Shown: piece by piece, positions 25,201 through 40,200 of the stretch
Numbering within the stretch: the first letter of the stretch is position 1
How the letters are laid out: each line of letters opens with the position of its first letter
Source of the DNA: Rhynochetos jubatus
Lineage: Eukaryota > Chordata > Aves > Eurypygiformes > Rhynochetidae
Length of the DNA: 64,000 bases
Assembly (NCBI GenBank): GCA_027574665.1
Contig: CM050659.1
Location: 18,205,001-18,269,000, forward strand
Direction of reading: 5' to 3'
Notes under the pieces: model-generated
What the model saw: only the letters and a program-made list of their open reading frames with translations
What the model was told of the DNA's origin: nothing
The model's database searches: none
Position numbers and translations under genes: made by a program

Positions 25201-28200
25201 ACCTAGCTTGTGCTGCTGTGCCAGCCAGTATGCCTGCAAGCCACCTGATGTAACCCAAACCCTCCACCGACTGCAATACGCTGCGGCTGTTGTACACCAA
25301 AACACCCACAATCCTATTTCTCCCTTGCCAGCTTTATGAGAGCTTGTGCCACACCAAACTTGCTATTCCCAGCCTGCATCCTGCACCCCCCTTTTCAGAG
25401 ATGCTCATGTGTAAAAAAAGCCTTTAATCAGTATTTCCAGGTGTGCTGGTATTCACCCTTTCAGTCATTTTACTGTAAAGTATTGTCAACGAAAATAACA
25501 TTAATCAAAAGAGATGGCAGACGAACACTTTTAGACAATATTGGGAAAACAAGCGCGTCTTGCGCTTCACACCTACTTCCTAAGCACGGGGACTGAATGT
25601 TATTAAACAAATTAAGAAAATAGTTACAACTTGTAGCTATGCCCAAATGATGCAAGGAATTAAAGCGCCTCAGAAAACAAAACAGAACACCCCACTTGCT
25701 GCTGTAACTGGTAAAACCTTATTTATAAACTACTTTGATATCAGCTCAACCCAACCGTCAGGCCACCATTACCCATCTGCTGCGGCAACTAACAGAGGAA
25801 CCAAACAGCCTTCTAGAATGAGCTGACAAGTCTACACAGATGGATTGTTAAGATCTACCGATCTCCCTGAAAAAATTCGCTTTATGTGAAAAAGGGGTCT
25901 GAAGGAAACATCAAATTCTGGGAAACTTTCAGTCATGCAAACCACACGCTGAATTTCCCCATCCCTTGGCTCTCATCAGATGGGACAGCAAACAGGAGAA
26001 AAGGGTCTAAGTTACACAAACATTTAGAGGTGAAACTGCAGGATAGAAGCGTACGAACAAGTTACTTGCAGGCAGTCCAGAGCGTGAGCATGTAGTGCAC
26101 CAGCAGCTCCATGGTCACTGCCGTGCTAAACTTACAAGGATCAAAAACGGCAAGAAAACTACTGTGGGTTTTTTTTTTTTCACTTCCACATAAAAAACCA
26201 GCCTTTCTGAAAGGCTGATCTCTCCCCATTCACAATAAACCATCAATTAAACTACTCTGGGGTATATTAAATGCTTAAAAGTACATTTTTAAGTACATGC
26301 TGAAAAACTTGACAAAATACTTGACACAAACCACTCTAAGATAGAATACGCACTTCAAACATACCTCTGCTGTTGGTATTTCATCAACTATTAATGTGTT
26401 CCAGCGAGAGCTGACGTTCTGCTACTTATAAGCAACAGAACAGAAACGATGCAATTTTAAGGTATGTCAGACTAGCTTTCCATTTTTCTTCTGCAATTTG
26501 GAGAATTCCGCAAAACTTCGTAGTTTATTACAGAAACACACAAGTTACCTTTTAATTATACAGAGTGAAACAGCTTTCCATAACCCAACACAGATTTTCT
26601 CCTTTAGCTGGGGTTCTAGCACTAACTGCATAGAGCAGACACACAGGTAGCGAGGAGAGCAGTGGATTGAGAAAAGCAGAGAACAAAGTAAACATGCCTT
26701 CACTTTTTGCTTCACTTTTAAGAAACGGGGAGAAAAACATTCCTCCCACCCTCCACCCCCAAGAAAAAAACCCGGAATATTTCTCAGCAAGCAAAAGAGA
26801 ACAAGACCCTTCACACTGCAGAAAAACTCCTGGTTTTCCTACGCATTCGTGCCACAAGCCCCTGCAGAGCCCTGCACCACGTGCAGAGGTGTGACCGGCA
26901 AGCTAGGGATCACGCTTTTAACGAATGGGCTGCAGAGCCAGGCAACCACTGCCCCTAGAAAATGCAGTATCTGCTAAGAGGGCCAGAGGAACCAACTGAC
27001 CTGTGGGCTCAGAACAGCCTCGTTTATCCCACAGAAGAAGGTTTCAGGAATTAGTTACCAAGGAATGTTTTTCAAGAAAACGGGCATGCTTGTAGGGCAG
27101 CAGCACTGGCAGAAGGGTCAACAACTTAGGATCAACTCCATCACTGCTGTTGCTGTTCACCCAGCACCGTGATTCGTTCTTTTAGGGCAGAGGTGCTCAA
27201 AGTAAACTAAGCAAGCGACTGAGGGGCGTACGTACTCCTGACACAAAGCCCCAATCACCGCTGCCAAAAAACCCAACCGCCCGAAGTTACTGACACCAGA
27301 GAGTTCAATAAACATGAATGTTAGGCAGTGGAAGGAGCCACGGCTTCTCAGGGACAACCGTACTCGCACCTCTGTAGCGCCGAGGGGGATGCACAGCTCA
27401 ACCACCACTAGCAAATCCATTAATGCTATTACGTTGCTCACTCTGCTTGCTGATCAAGCGTCCCTTCCTCCCACCTGTGACTCCCCTACTTAAACGCTGT
27501 AATCTCACTGAAGCAAAGACTACACGTATTACTCTGCTTACCATGATGGGACCCTACTACTCTCTGTTCCCTAAGTAGCACTAGTAACAACATAAAAATA
27601 TGTTCAACGCCACACTCAAAATTATATTTCAGAATAAAATAATCCAAAGTATTTGACCTAGAAGTAGTGCAGAGGAAGTGAATAGAAAATATTACACTTT
27701 ACACTGATCTGTTCTTCCATTTTACCCACACACAGACTCTTGACGTGTAGAAGGTTCACTTCAAGTATCTTTGTTTCATCATTGCAATTATTTAAACATA
27801 ATGAACTTCACATGACTTACCCAAATTTTCTTCTTGCCGACCGTGTGAAATAGGAGCAAGATGATGCAGGAGCGACAGATGCAGTTCCCCTTAAGTAGGA
27901 AATTCACCATTGGTTTACGAGATTTAATTAAATGGAAATACACAAAGCAAAGAACATGAATGTTTTTTCTTTCGGGCAGAATGAACCCAAGACACTTGAA
28001 TGCTGGAATTTTCCTTACGGAATGAAAATCCACTAACAAGTTTGCTGTAACACTGCCAAGACAGAACCTCTATTCACCAGGGTTAAGTTTTCATTCAATC
28101 CTAATTATATTTCATCTCACATTATGACTTTTGGATGTGAAAAGTTATGAGAAATATACCATTTTCAGCATGAGGAATCCTCTGTGAAAACAAAGGACTG

Positions 28201-31200
28201 GCTAGATTTTGGAACACGAAATCTGACAATGTATACACCTGGCTTTTAATACTAAGTATGGGTACGTGGATTTTGCACAAACACTGCAACAAAGGGCAAT
28301 CTTATACAAGTAGGTATTTCACTCTGGAACCCAAAATGGTTGTTATCAGACAAATTATTCTGTCTCAGTCCATTTCCTTCTCAGACTGTATCCTCTGTGT
28401 TTGACTAGACACCATATAATTTCATGAAACCCCATCACAAGCAGAGCCATAGCACTACAAGTTATTTCGAGCCTTTAGGTGAGGCACGTGACCACCATCT
28501 ACTTGCCTCTCTGACAGCAAGTTGCAGCTACATGCAGTACATTCCATTAACCAGGAAGAAAAATATAGGGTATATGTTTCAAATTAAGGAAGAGGTGTAT
28601 CAGATCCTGACTGCCTTTTCAGTGAAGTCGTATCCTCACACCAGTGTAACTGTTGGTTGTTTCACGGCTACGTCACTAAACTGTGTATGGTTCACATATT
28701 ATCTACTTTAATTTCAAATCTGTGAGATTAACAACAAAGTACCATAAAAATTAATCAGGAGAGAGTACTGCATACCAGACACCTGCTTTAATCAACTCTT
28801 CATTAGTCTGAACAGTACAACTGTCATCACCTGATGCTAGGAAAAGTACCTAACTACTTTTTAAACTACATATGCTTTTAAAGCTTTCTTATCTATTTTC
28901 TATGGCCTGGGCCCTGAACTAATTTCTGTATGAACTTTTTAGAACATCCACTACATATTTATGACGAGAGCTTACTGTTCTGCATCCTCATTTAATGTGT
29001 ACCGTTTCTTTCTCTTGACTGAACTCTTTTTTGGAGCTTGGTGCTGATGTTGTTCCTCACTGTCATGTGGCCCCAGAAAAGACTTAACTTCTTTATTTTG
29101 AAGGCTGGTGCTTTTTCCCTTGTGAACAGTGTCTTCTTTGGACACAGCAGATCTTTCAGTAGGCGGAGAAGTATCTTTCTGCAACAACAGTTAATTAAGA
29201 GTTTCAAAGCACTTAAAGCTACCTCTTCCAACTGAAAAACCTCCAAGTTTTAAAGTAACATTTAATAGAACAATTTAGCCTACCTTCTGAAAGCCATGTT
29301 CTATCTAGCAGCAATTATCTTCTACTCATATTAATAAGATAAATTCTGTCTAGAAAGTGACAGTGAGCATGTTGCAGTAGCTGCCTCTCCCACATTCCAA
29401 TTTGCATGAGGTTATCCAGTCAGTCACCCCAGTAACTTCTCAACAGTTACGCAGTTTTACAGAAGACTGTCACAACACTTTCAGAAAAGCACTGAATCAC
29501 TGTCTTTTAAAATGGTCTAAATTACGACTTTCAAAAATTTTGCTCTCAAAACAGCAAATGGAGTTAATCGATTCAGAGACAGTGTAACTAGGTCTGAACT
29601 CAAATGCAAATTTCTCCCTTCTAATTATGATCATAGTTGCTTAAGTGCTACAGCAGACATTCTCAAACGCTGTACCTGAACAGGTTCCGTTCCAGAGGCT
29701 TCTTCACCTGCACTGCTCCAGCTGACGTATCGTATGGCACTAATTATCCCCTGAACAGCGATCCGCTTGTGTTCTCTGTAGTGCAAGTCTTCAATCTCTT
29801 TCCCCGTTTCACCTATGGCTTTCAAAACTGTTTCAACTGCCAAAAAGAAATTTCCAGAAACGAGTTTTAAAGAAATACGATATCAAAATGCCTGAACACG
29901 AGACTCCAAAGAAGAGATAATTTGTTACTATTAAAATTATTTAAAATTACATTTGAGAAGAATTTTAAATCTTTCTGTTCACAAAAATTAAACTAATCCT
30001 TTCTAGCTCACAAGCATCTTTTCGCATGCATTATCAGACATCACAATTTCTGTTACAGGTGAAATTGCTAATTCAGTGTATTCCTCAGTATAACTGCCTA
30101 AACCTGAATTAGCAGAATGTTCAGAGGAAAATGTCTGGGCAGATCTGTAGCTCACGTAAGCTGCTACAGTTCTCCTGCAGGTAATGGTGCCACGATACTT
30201 TCTGTAAGATGCACATTGAACCTATGATACATTTGGTCATGAAACAAGAGTTTTTCTTAAGTGACATTACAAATCTGTGTAATTGCTAATCGTAACAGTG
30301 TTCTTTTTAACTGATGCTTCAAATACTTGGAGCTAAGGTAAGACTGAACTAAAAAAGCCTGCAAATCTCAGCTGTTTGACGGTATGATACCTTTATTGTT
30401 TTTACAGTATTTCAGAAAGTTATCTGGAGGTCGTGGGAAAGGATAATAGCCACCAATGACTGTTTTCTTCATCTGATCAGTTTCATTTTGTGTCTTAGTC
30501 CACTGAATGAAGTTTTTCACTTTGGTATCCTTGGTGTATGGCTGGCCCTTGTGCCACCCTTTTGAAACAAAAATAATCAGGTATCAAAACCGAAGCAGGT
30601 TACTGTCTTCTGTTTTCATTTCAAAACTATCCCAAACACCACACAGAAAAAACAAATTAAGAAAAACTGGACTAGAGAACACAAAAGACATCTTTCCAGT
30701 AGTCAACAGGGGTTTATGAAATTAGCTCTAATTCTGTGCACCTGACACCGCAAGTTAGACAAATGTTAAGTAATAGAAAGAAATAAAACAACTCGCAAAA
30801 ACGCCACTAGAATACTTTCCCACAGAGGCATACACACCACTGAAATGGTCAGAAATTGTTTTATTAGCAGGAAAGACCAGAAAAATAACCTTCACAGGGT
30901 TCTGCAAAGACTGTTACTGGCAGGTAATTGCCAAGGTACGTATTCACCGTTGGCCGTTTTAAAACCAAGATGTGGACTAAATGCCAGTTTTACCAAATAA
31001 ACTGTAATCTCACCAAGATTCGCATCTGAGCTGTGAACTGAAATAAATCTTACTCCATGGTTTGCAGTCTCCACCCATAGTTCTCATTTGAGACCAAAAC
31101 AGATGTAAAATGAACTAAAGCTAGGGTGGGGGAAAGCTAAGGTATTTAATTAGAAAATTAAGTACAAAATATACTGAAGGAAAGCCGAAAAAAACAACCT

Positions 31201-34200
31201 CTCAAACATTTAATTCAGGAGTAAATTAAATCATTAAAAACCTATGAACACACAGGCCAGCTTGCTTTGCTAGTCCAATCAGGCACAAAACGCCCTACCC
31301 AGCTCGTCAGAAAGACCACGTGTACAGAACAACGTTCAGGTACTTTCTTAGTCCATATTGTCTCTATTCCTACTTGTCAGTGGGAAGATTCAGACTGGGC
31401 GACCGGTGTGTTAGGAACACTCAGAAATGAGCTGGATAAACAAACACAGGCAAGATACACCTTATGCTCCCTGGCAATTAAGCCAGTACATCACTCGCAC
31501 GCACCACTGCATCCCGATTCAAGAGCAAATAGACTCTGAAACGGCTGTGCCTGGTCCTGCCTGTGACACGCCGACTGCGGGGGCCTCGCGCAGTACAGTA
31601 TCACGGGACCATAAAGAGTACTGCATCTGCAGGTGGGAGTATTCAAAGCAGGCTGTTCAGAAGGAATGCCCCTTTAGAGCAGCCCAGCACCACAGCCCTT
31701 CCAGATCACGTGCTCCGCGTAAGGCCCTGCACTTTGGGAAAGGTGAAACATAACCGTTCTCCAAGTATTTGGTGCAGAAGGTTAGCTTGGACAAATTTAG
31801 GACAATTATACCCTTATTGTTTGTTTGTTGTTTTGCTAACAAGGAAATCTCTAAGTCAGAAAAGCAGCAAGTGATTTTTAATGTTGTTAAGGAAAGTGGT
31901 AATCTGCATTGCTATACTACCAAGGGATTAAAACAGTCTGAAAGAATTAGTAAACATATGACTCAACGCAATAATACGTAGGTACTTTTCATAAGATACA
32001 CCCAATTAATGCCTCACAAGATTGCAATTTGCCTTTTTCTTTTTGCAATGTTATTTCATTATTAACTCACAGTAATTTCTGACAGGGAAACTGAATACTT
32101 TGTTGAAAAACAAAAATACCCTTTTCAAAGAAGTAAGATGAGAACTACATGAAACTAATTTAAGTTACCTGTAATGAATACCTGACTTTCATTTGAAGTC
32201 GTAAGGTAAACGGTGGTGGAAGGATTCTCAGTGAGGTCCCGTACCACTCTCATCTGAGTGCACACCAAATACGTCACTGTAGGAAAAAAACCCTTCATTT
32301 TTTTTCCCTGATATTTCATTGATTTTAGAATGTCAAGACAGACACACACTGGAATAATTTTAGTAAGTGCTCTAAACATGCCATTTTAGTTCTCAACCCT
32401 ACAAATGGTTCAGCATGTATTGAGCCTCCGTTATAAATTACAGTGTGGAGAAGTAATTAAATTTTCTATTTAATAACTGTGCAAGGACATTTCAGCATAC
32501 ATAGCAGGACTAAAATATGAGACACTTCATCATGTAGGGTATCAACGAAACAAACAGGAGAAATATGGGTATCAGATGGCTGTGTTTCTTAAGGATAAAA
32601 ACCATAAAATCACTGAAAGGATAGGAACCCATAACATGCCACTGCAAAACTTCTAAATAGAGTACAAACTCACTCTTTTGTTAACATATCAGTTAAACAC
32701 TGAAATGTCATTCCTTGCCATTTCCCCAGAACACTCCAGATGAATGCAGCCATAATCTTAACAAGGTTGTGCAGCTGGTCCTGCACCACACGATATAAAA
32801 ACCACAGGGGACACCAACCAGTGTTAACAGAAGGATGAGTGCTTGGAGGAGAAGAGAAAGGCGGCAAGAAGAAATATTTAAAGGTCTTTCAAAATCTAAT
32901 TAAGGATTCCAGAGTTTGAAATATGTCATTCTTAGCTCATGTGCAACTAACACAGCTGAGTGATGACTGCTGTTTGGCCAAAAAATATTTATTCAAAGAA
33001 ATGAAGCTTTTCTACTTGCACCTCTCCCTTCCTCCAATTTTCTTAAATTATTAATGTCTACAAAAAAATACTGATTTAAAGGAGTAATAGATTTGTCCAG
33101 CTGCCTTCTGATGCAAGAGATGTTGTCCCAGGTACTTCACTTCAGTTTCTGTTTGAAATTAATGAGGTCAGATGAGCCTCAGGCCCAGCCAGTTGTTCAG
33201 ACTAACAGACTGGAATATGCTAAAGGCTTCAAATACTTAAAATAGGGTTTTTTAAAATATTTTTTTAAATTTAAATTTCTGATCAGCCCTGTTCTGTTTG
33301 AGGAGATAAACCATGGCAATTTTTTATTCAGTGGCAATTATACTCAGAATCTGAAATTAGCAACCAGCAAGAAAAATACTATAAATAATTATTAATAAGT
33401 ATTATAGAGAGATGAATACTTGGGTGAATACGCTCAAACACATCTGGCTGAGAAGTCGCAAATAATTCCAGTATGAATGGCTGGTCTGAGGTCCCGTCAA
33501 TGGCATGTGCCCAGCGATACAGCCAGAAGTCTTCACTGTGTTCTATATAAACAAATATTAAGAAAAATGTATCAGCATTTATTCAGAAAGTTAAAAATTG
33601 TTTCAGAGATTCAGAAAGTCATATTTATAGAAAAACCTCTCTTTCTTGTTCGTTCAGCCCTTCCTACAAATGTCACCAGACCGATAACATCACAGGAATG
33701 ATTGTTTGGCAAGTCATCCAGTTCTGACCTAAAACCAAAACAGAACAAGAATGTGGGTTATTTGTTAATAGCGAAACATGCAGCTCTCTCAGAAACTTTC
33801 CAAAATACATTTCCAGTTCACATTCAGCGCAATGTGCTGACATTTAAGTTCCCGCTTGACAACCAACAAAAGTCTATTTTACCTTGTGATAAACCGGTAT
33901 TTAACCTCAGGCAACCCCCACTCCGGCTTAACCATTTCTTCCGGAATAATGCGTATTTTGGTAGGAGGGTCTCGAACATTAAGACTGATTTCTGACAAAG
34001 AAAAGAAAGCCAGTAACGTGTAAGGCATGAATACAAATTTAAAAAAACCCCAAAAAACCAAATCCAAACTTAAAAACACCACGGAAAATCCCAGTAAGTC
34101 TTCTTAAATGAAGTATTCCAACTTTGTTTCGCTGCTTTCAGAATTATTGATTCCTCTGACTTAATGTTTTCATCAAAATACAGTAAGGAATTCAGATACA

Positions 34201-37200
34201 GCATTCAGCAACACAATTTTATAATCTGAGCAACGTTAAACCTTCCAATGCCCTACAATCCATTCGATCCAGCCAGCAACAGAAACTAATGCTACCGTAC
34301 TGATTAGACACAGGTACTTTTGAGGTTAGCTTCTTTCTCAAATGTCACTAAGATCTGAAACTGACTTGCAGACAATGAAGTAAAAGGGAAGACAGAACTA
34401 GTTGCGAGAACTTCCACATCTGATACCAGTTCAGGGAGTTACTAATACGACAGAAATACGCCATGGAGGAAAACAAAAGGCCTTCTCATGTCCATTCTAC
34501 AGCACCTGAAAAATTTATTTTATTAAGCAAACTGTTTAGATGGTGAATAACAAACGTGGAGGATCGCTGGGGGAAGCGAGGGGGTTCTGCAACCAGACAG
34601 AAAATGCAGGAGGAAGGGCTCCACCGTGCAGAACACGCAAGGTGGTACTCTACTGCCTTTCTCACAACAAGACAAATCTGGCTGATATGAAAACCAGATT
34701 CTGATGAAGTTTCTACAAGATGCTTGGGTTTGGATAAGGGATTATTCAAATAATGCACCCGGAAAAGTAATTAAATTTGTATAAATAGTGCATAAAAATT
34801 ATATAAGTGCATCCTGCTGCGCACCCTAATGGTGCAACATTAGGAGGGTGTTACACTTGAAAGGGTTTTCTTTTGACTGCTGCTTTCTAGAAACTTATTT
34901 TGAGGATAATCATGGTTTTGCATATGGTATTTTAGGACATTATCTCAGAGAAAACTCCTGAAAACAAAACTTTGCCAAGCATCAAAACTATTTATCAATT
35001 GTTCAATCATTCTGAGTTTACGAGTGTCATATACTCATCTCAGGACTATCCCTGGGATGACTGGGAAGCTAAGATCAGTCCAGGCTATTCAAAACAGCCG
35101 TTTCCATCAGCACCACATAAGTCAGGTGATCTGTGAAATGCATATGCTGCCTAGCAGTCAAATTGAAGGTGTTGGCACTAACTATTTCAGCTCCAAAGGT
35201 TTTAGGTCCTGAACCAGCACCTCTCAGCACGTCACGCAATGCTGCGGCTGCAAGCAATGCAGAACTCTCTTCACAACAACCTAGGAATACACCAGCAGCA
35301 AGAACTCTTAATCTGGAAAGCCCTTTCCCTTGTGGCCTTCTTAACCCTCCAGATACAACCATTCACCCCTAAACACTGTAAAATGTAAGGCAACGGTGGA
35401 GAGTTGGGATTTGATGGAATTACAAACTGGAAATAGATGATGAAAAAAGTAATTATTATTTAAGCAATTCAGTGGAGTTGATTGCTTCAACCAGCTAGCT
35501 GAAGAACTTTTGGAGTACTCACTGTGCATGCTTAAAAAAACCCCAAAATATGCCCATACTGGGCATATACAGAGATACTTATGTTAACAGAGTAATTAGC
35601 GAGGCATTAAATTTCACTTAGTCTGAACAACAAGGCACCAGGAATTGCATAAAATTGATTTTATAACTGCTCTAGAATTTTTTCTGCATATTCTGTTCTC
35701 TTTAGACTCTCTTCTTCCAGGATATACGGGCATAAGATCCATCAATGCATGGTGTTACGTGCTTTGCAAGTTCATACTAAGACAAAATGCTGAGCTTTGT
35801 GCTGAGAAAAGAAGATACTGGATATGAACTGAAGATTAGTAATTCCTACAGTTTATCCACGGTCTGAAAATACAGCACGGCACTTTACTATAGACCGACT
35901 TTTAATTCTTCCATTACACATCTACAGCCCATTGGCCTGATTTTCCGTTTTGATCTGTTCATTAACATTTCTTCCCCAATAATCAGTCGTGTGGTGTGAA
36001 CGAAGCCATTAAAATGACGTGGTATTTGCCCATAGAGAAAGTCACCTCAGGTGGCATATTTTATTCTGCCCTTTTCCCGCAGAAAGGTTTTGTGGCAATT
36101 ATAATTGCTTTCAGGGCTGGCCTGTAATCATCATCAGCTTCCCTCACAAACTTCCACTCCTGCCTAAACATTTCTCTCTCCTGCCAACTCATCACAAACA
36201 CTTCAGACATTAAGATCTGTTTTTAAGGCAAAGATTCATTAGGCAGAGCATACACTGCTTCTAGCAGTGAAAACACTGTTTATTTTTGTGCACTGTAGCA
36301 ACCCCATTAGGAAACTGTCATCGTTAATAAGTTATACATACATCATCCCCCACTACCACGCATATTTCCTTGTCTCGAGGAAGTTACTTGAATTTTCTGA
36401 ATGTTGGCTGTCATTTTGTTCTCAGTATAAAAGCAGAAAAGGGGAAAGAACTCATGTTCAGCGAAGTAGGAGAGGAAAAAAAATATTTACTCAATCCAGT
36501 TTGGAAAGGCTATTATTGTCATGCTGCAGCATTTGTATCGCTGTAGCACAGCTCCTCCGAGTATCTGTCACGCTGAACACCTGCACGTACGAAAACACTT
36601 TCTCACAGCCCAGGACCCACGGCACTGCTATGACAGCACAGACAGCGGTCACCAATGCTTCTTTTTACTCAGTGGAGCTTTGCAGATGCTCTGGGCCTTG
36701 ACCATATGCACTAAAATCTAAAGGCAGATCGGGTGACACTGCGCTTCAACGACCCGGAGGGAGGAAGGTGTGAGCAGTGCACCAACGATATCCGTTTCAT
36801 TAAATCAGGAAAGAGAATCAGATTAAAATTCAGTACCAGAGACCTGTCTTTATGACCCCAGTACTTGAAACCATGGATTAGATATTATTTCATAAATATT
36901 TTAATGAAGTGTGGCAATAAAGTTTGTAGACATGATGCAAATACAAACAGGGAACAGTAAGAACTTGGATGCTAAGACACCTCTCGGAGCTAATATTTAA
37001 GGCTATAGACAATATCAATTAGTGTCAGCAATGGACCACTTTGTTTTATTTCTGCGAAGAGCTACTGTTTTACAGCTACATCTCACTGAAACAAAACAGG
37101 TTTCTGCAATACTTAACCAATTGCAGCAAATCTCTTCATCTGTGAATCCCCTGGGGTTGGCTGTGTTTTAAATGGGTAACTGTTTTTGATGGCATACTGT

Positions 37201-40200
37201 TCAAGGAGAAGTACCGTGCCAACCTTCATACTGGGATACCATTCAGGACATAATGAATTCCACAAAACCATTGACATCATGCCTGAACCATCAGCAACTT
37301 CAAAGTAAGCCTAAAGAAAAAGAGACAAGATACATTCATCTTCTATTTATCATCATTCTGGTACGTATTTACTTTGGATAACACATCAGCTACTTAACTC
37401 ACAAACAATTTCTCTGATGATTACAAACAGATAGAGTATCTTTTGAAACTTGGACTGAATACTAGAGTGGAAGAAATCCCCAGCTCCCAGAAAATAATTC
37501 TTCCACAACTACTCCAGCCCAAACTCTTATCTTTCCAGTGCTCAGTAATGTCAGATGACACCAGTTTCACTCAAAGGTTTTTGGAGGGGGTTGTGGAAAC
37601 ACCATGTACAAGAAACAATGCTGAAAAGGCTCTTCTTTATCAGAAAGAATGGTGCATTTAGAATAACATTTCAAAATATCCATGAAGGAAAAACATATTT
37701 TGGAAGTTGAGAAGTGTCGTGGTTTAATCCCAGTCAGCAGCAAGGTACCTCACAGCCGCTCGCTCACCTCCCCCCTCTCCAGTGGGGGAGGAGGACTGGA
37801 GGAAAAGACAAGGAAGCTCACGGATTGAGACAAGAACAATTTAATAACTGAATAGAAATTAATGAAATAGTGATACTAACAAAACTAATAACACTGTGTA
37901 ATAAAAATAATGGAAAATAAACCAAATTATACAGTTGCTCACCACCCACCAACCAATACCCAGCCAGGTCCCAAGAAGCGAGAGCCAGAACCCAAGAGAG
38001 ATCGCACCAGAGTCAGACAGGAAATGAGAAAGCCACCTAACTAACCAACACGGCCCCGGCCCACCCCCAGCTTACACACTGAGCGTGATGTTCTGTGGAA
38101 TGAGATACCCCTTTGGTCAGTTTGGGTTGGCTATGTGAACTGCGCACCCCCCCCCCCATGCTTGTAATGAAGAAGTTGGGGGGACAGGTGCAGTATCAGA
38201 AGCTGAAAATATCCTTGAATTGGTACAAACACTCCTAACACCACCAGCCTTATCGGTGCTCAGGGCAAATCCAAAACATACCCTCATACCAGCTGCTGTG
38301 ACGAAAATTAACTCTGTCCCAACGAAAACCAGCACAAGATGTTACAGGACCATTTGCTTGATGGTCTTGATCAAAACACACTAAGTCATATTTTCAAGGA
38401 AAATTTTAAAAAGGCAGAAAAACTGCACTGCAAACCACTATCATTCAAGTTTTTCTCACAACAAAGACTTCTACTAGATGATTTTTTTTAACTGGGCAAT
38501 CTTTGAATCCATCACTGAGCAGTGAAAAAGATTTTGAGTCTTGTAATTGTCTTAAAAGGTAGCAATCCACTGAAAAAAAAAATCTCAGCTCTCTCAAATG
38601 TGTCACATTTTATCTATTAACCTGCCAGCGTCAAGCAATCATTTGCTTTTGTTCATCCATCCACCCTCTTTAATATATCACCATTCTTGAACGTATCTAA
38701 CACCTTGTGTGTTTTTTCCCCCTTGCCGATTCTAAAATCCACTTTTCCTTATTCCAAGTTTGATACAGAGATTATACATATCAACATGTTCATTGTAATA
38801 TTCCTAATTAGTCAAGAACCAGGCATCCTTGACAGTAAATCAAGGAATCTTTTGTTATTCCATTGGTTTTTAATAGCAATAAATTAACACACAACACTGC
38901 CTAAAGAAGGAATGCATAACCAAAAAGCCTGTAAAATCTGCCTCCCAGCTTCTTGAGCTAAATCAGCGCTGGGTATTGATTCTATTGATTTAGTGACTGA
39001 GAAACTGCCACGCAAGTTAGGAGTATCCTCTACGCTGTCTGCTGAGAAGCACCTTCAATGAAAAGGCCCAGACTTATCCTCACGTGCAAAGGGAATGGAA
39101 ACTTGGAATAAGGGAACACCACGGCATTTCATTACGACGTTTCGTACCCCTCTGCCCCCACGGAAGAACTCATGTGAGATACTGGAGCTGCCAAGCGTTG
39201 TCCTCCTGTACAGGGTCTGGCTGGGATGGAGTTTATTTTCTTTGTACCACCCTGCCACGTTTTAGACATGTGACTAACCCAATGTTTTTAACACAGCGAT
39301 GTTGCAGCTGTTGCTGAACAGTGCTGCAGAATGTCAAGGTCTCTCTCTGTTTCGCACTCTGCCACCCCGGCGAGTAAGCCAGGGATAGGCAAGAGGCTGG
39401 GAGGGGACACAGCTGACCTGAACTGACGTCATGGATATATTCCATGCCACGTAACATCATGCTCAGATACAGAACAGGCTGCTAGTTTTCCCAGCGTACC
39501 CACTGTTTAGAGACCAGCTGGGAACAGGTCTGCTGGTGAGAGGCGGTGAGCAACTGCCTTGCCATCACTTGTTTGCCTTTTCCTTTTTCCCCTTTCCCTT
39601 ATTAAGCTGTCTTTATCTCAACCCACGGGTTTTTCCTCTTTTTTGCTCTTCCAGTTCTCTCCCCCACTTCCCTGGAGGGGCCAGTGGAGAGCAAACAACC
39701 AGCTGGTGAGTGCTTAGCTGCTGGCTTGGACCAACCCACCACACCTGCCTCCATTTCTAAGAAGGTCTACTCAAAAATATCACAACATATTAGGAAAATA
39801 ATTCAGAATTTTACAGTAAACCAATCTATCTGGAAGTCACTAGGTGAGAGAATCAGAGGATACAAATTGTTAAAATTTGTTTGCTTACTATTTTGGACAA
39901 GACTAACTCCAGCTTCCAAAGCACAGAGACCAGAAACATTTAGGCTGTTAAACCACTAAAAACACCAAATATTTTCTTTTTCCTTCACGAAAAGCTCAGT
40001 TAAACTACAGTAACTGAAACACATTCACCAAAGTTTGTACATACGATCACTAAATTCACCATTTCCTACTCTAAAGGGCTCAGTGCTTACGTAAAGTATG
40101 TTTACTTTTAATATAAAGTATCTCCAACATAAATCTTAACTTTATGTGCTTACTATACGGCAATAATGATTTCCAAACATCCTACAAGTATTCGTTAAGT

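Noticed and set aside
37715-39743. The two RADX-intron LTRs as the ends of one provirus
   Set aside because: They point in opposite directions, differ in sequence, each has its own likely target duplication, and no viral coding sequence lies between them.
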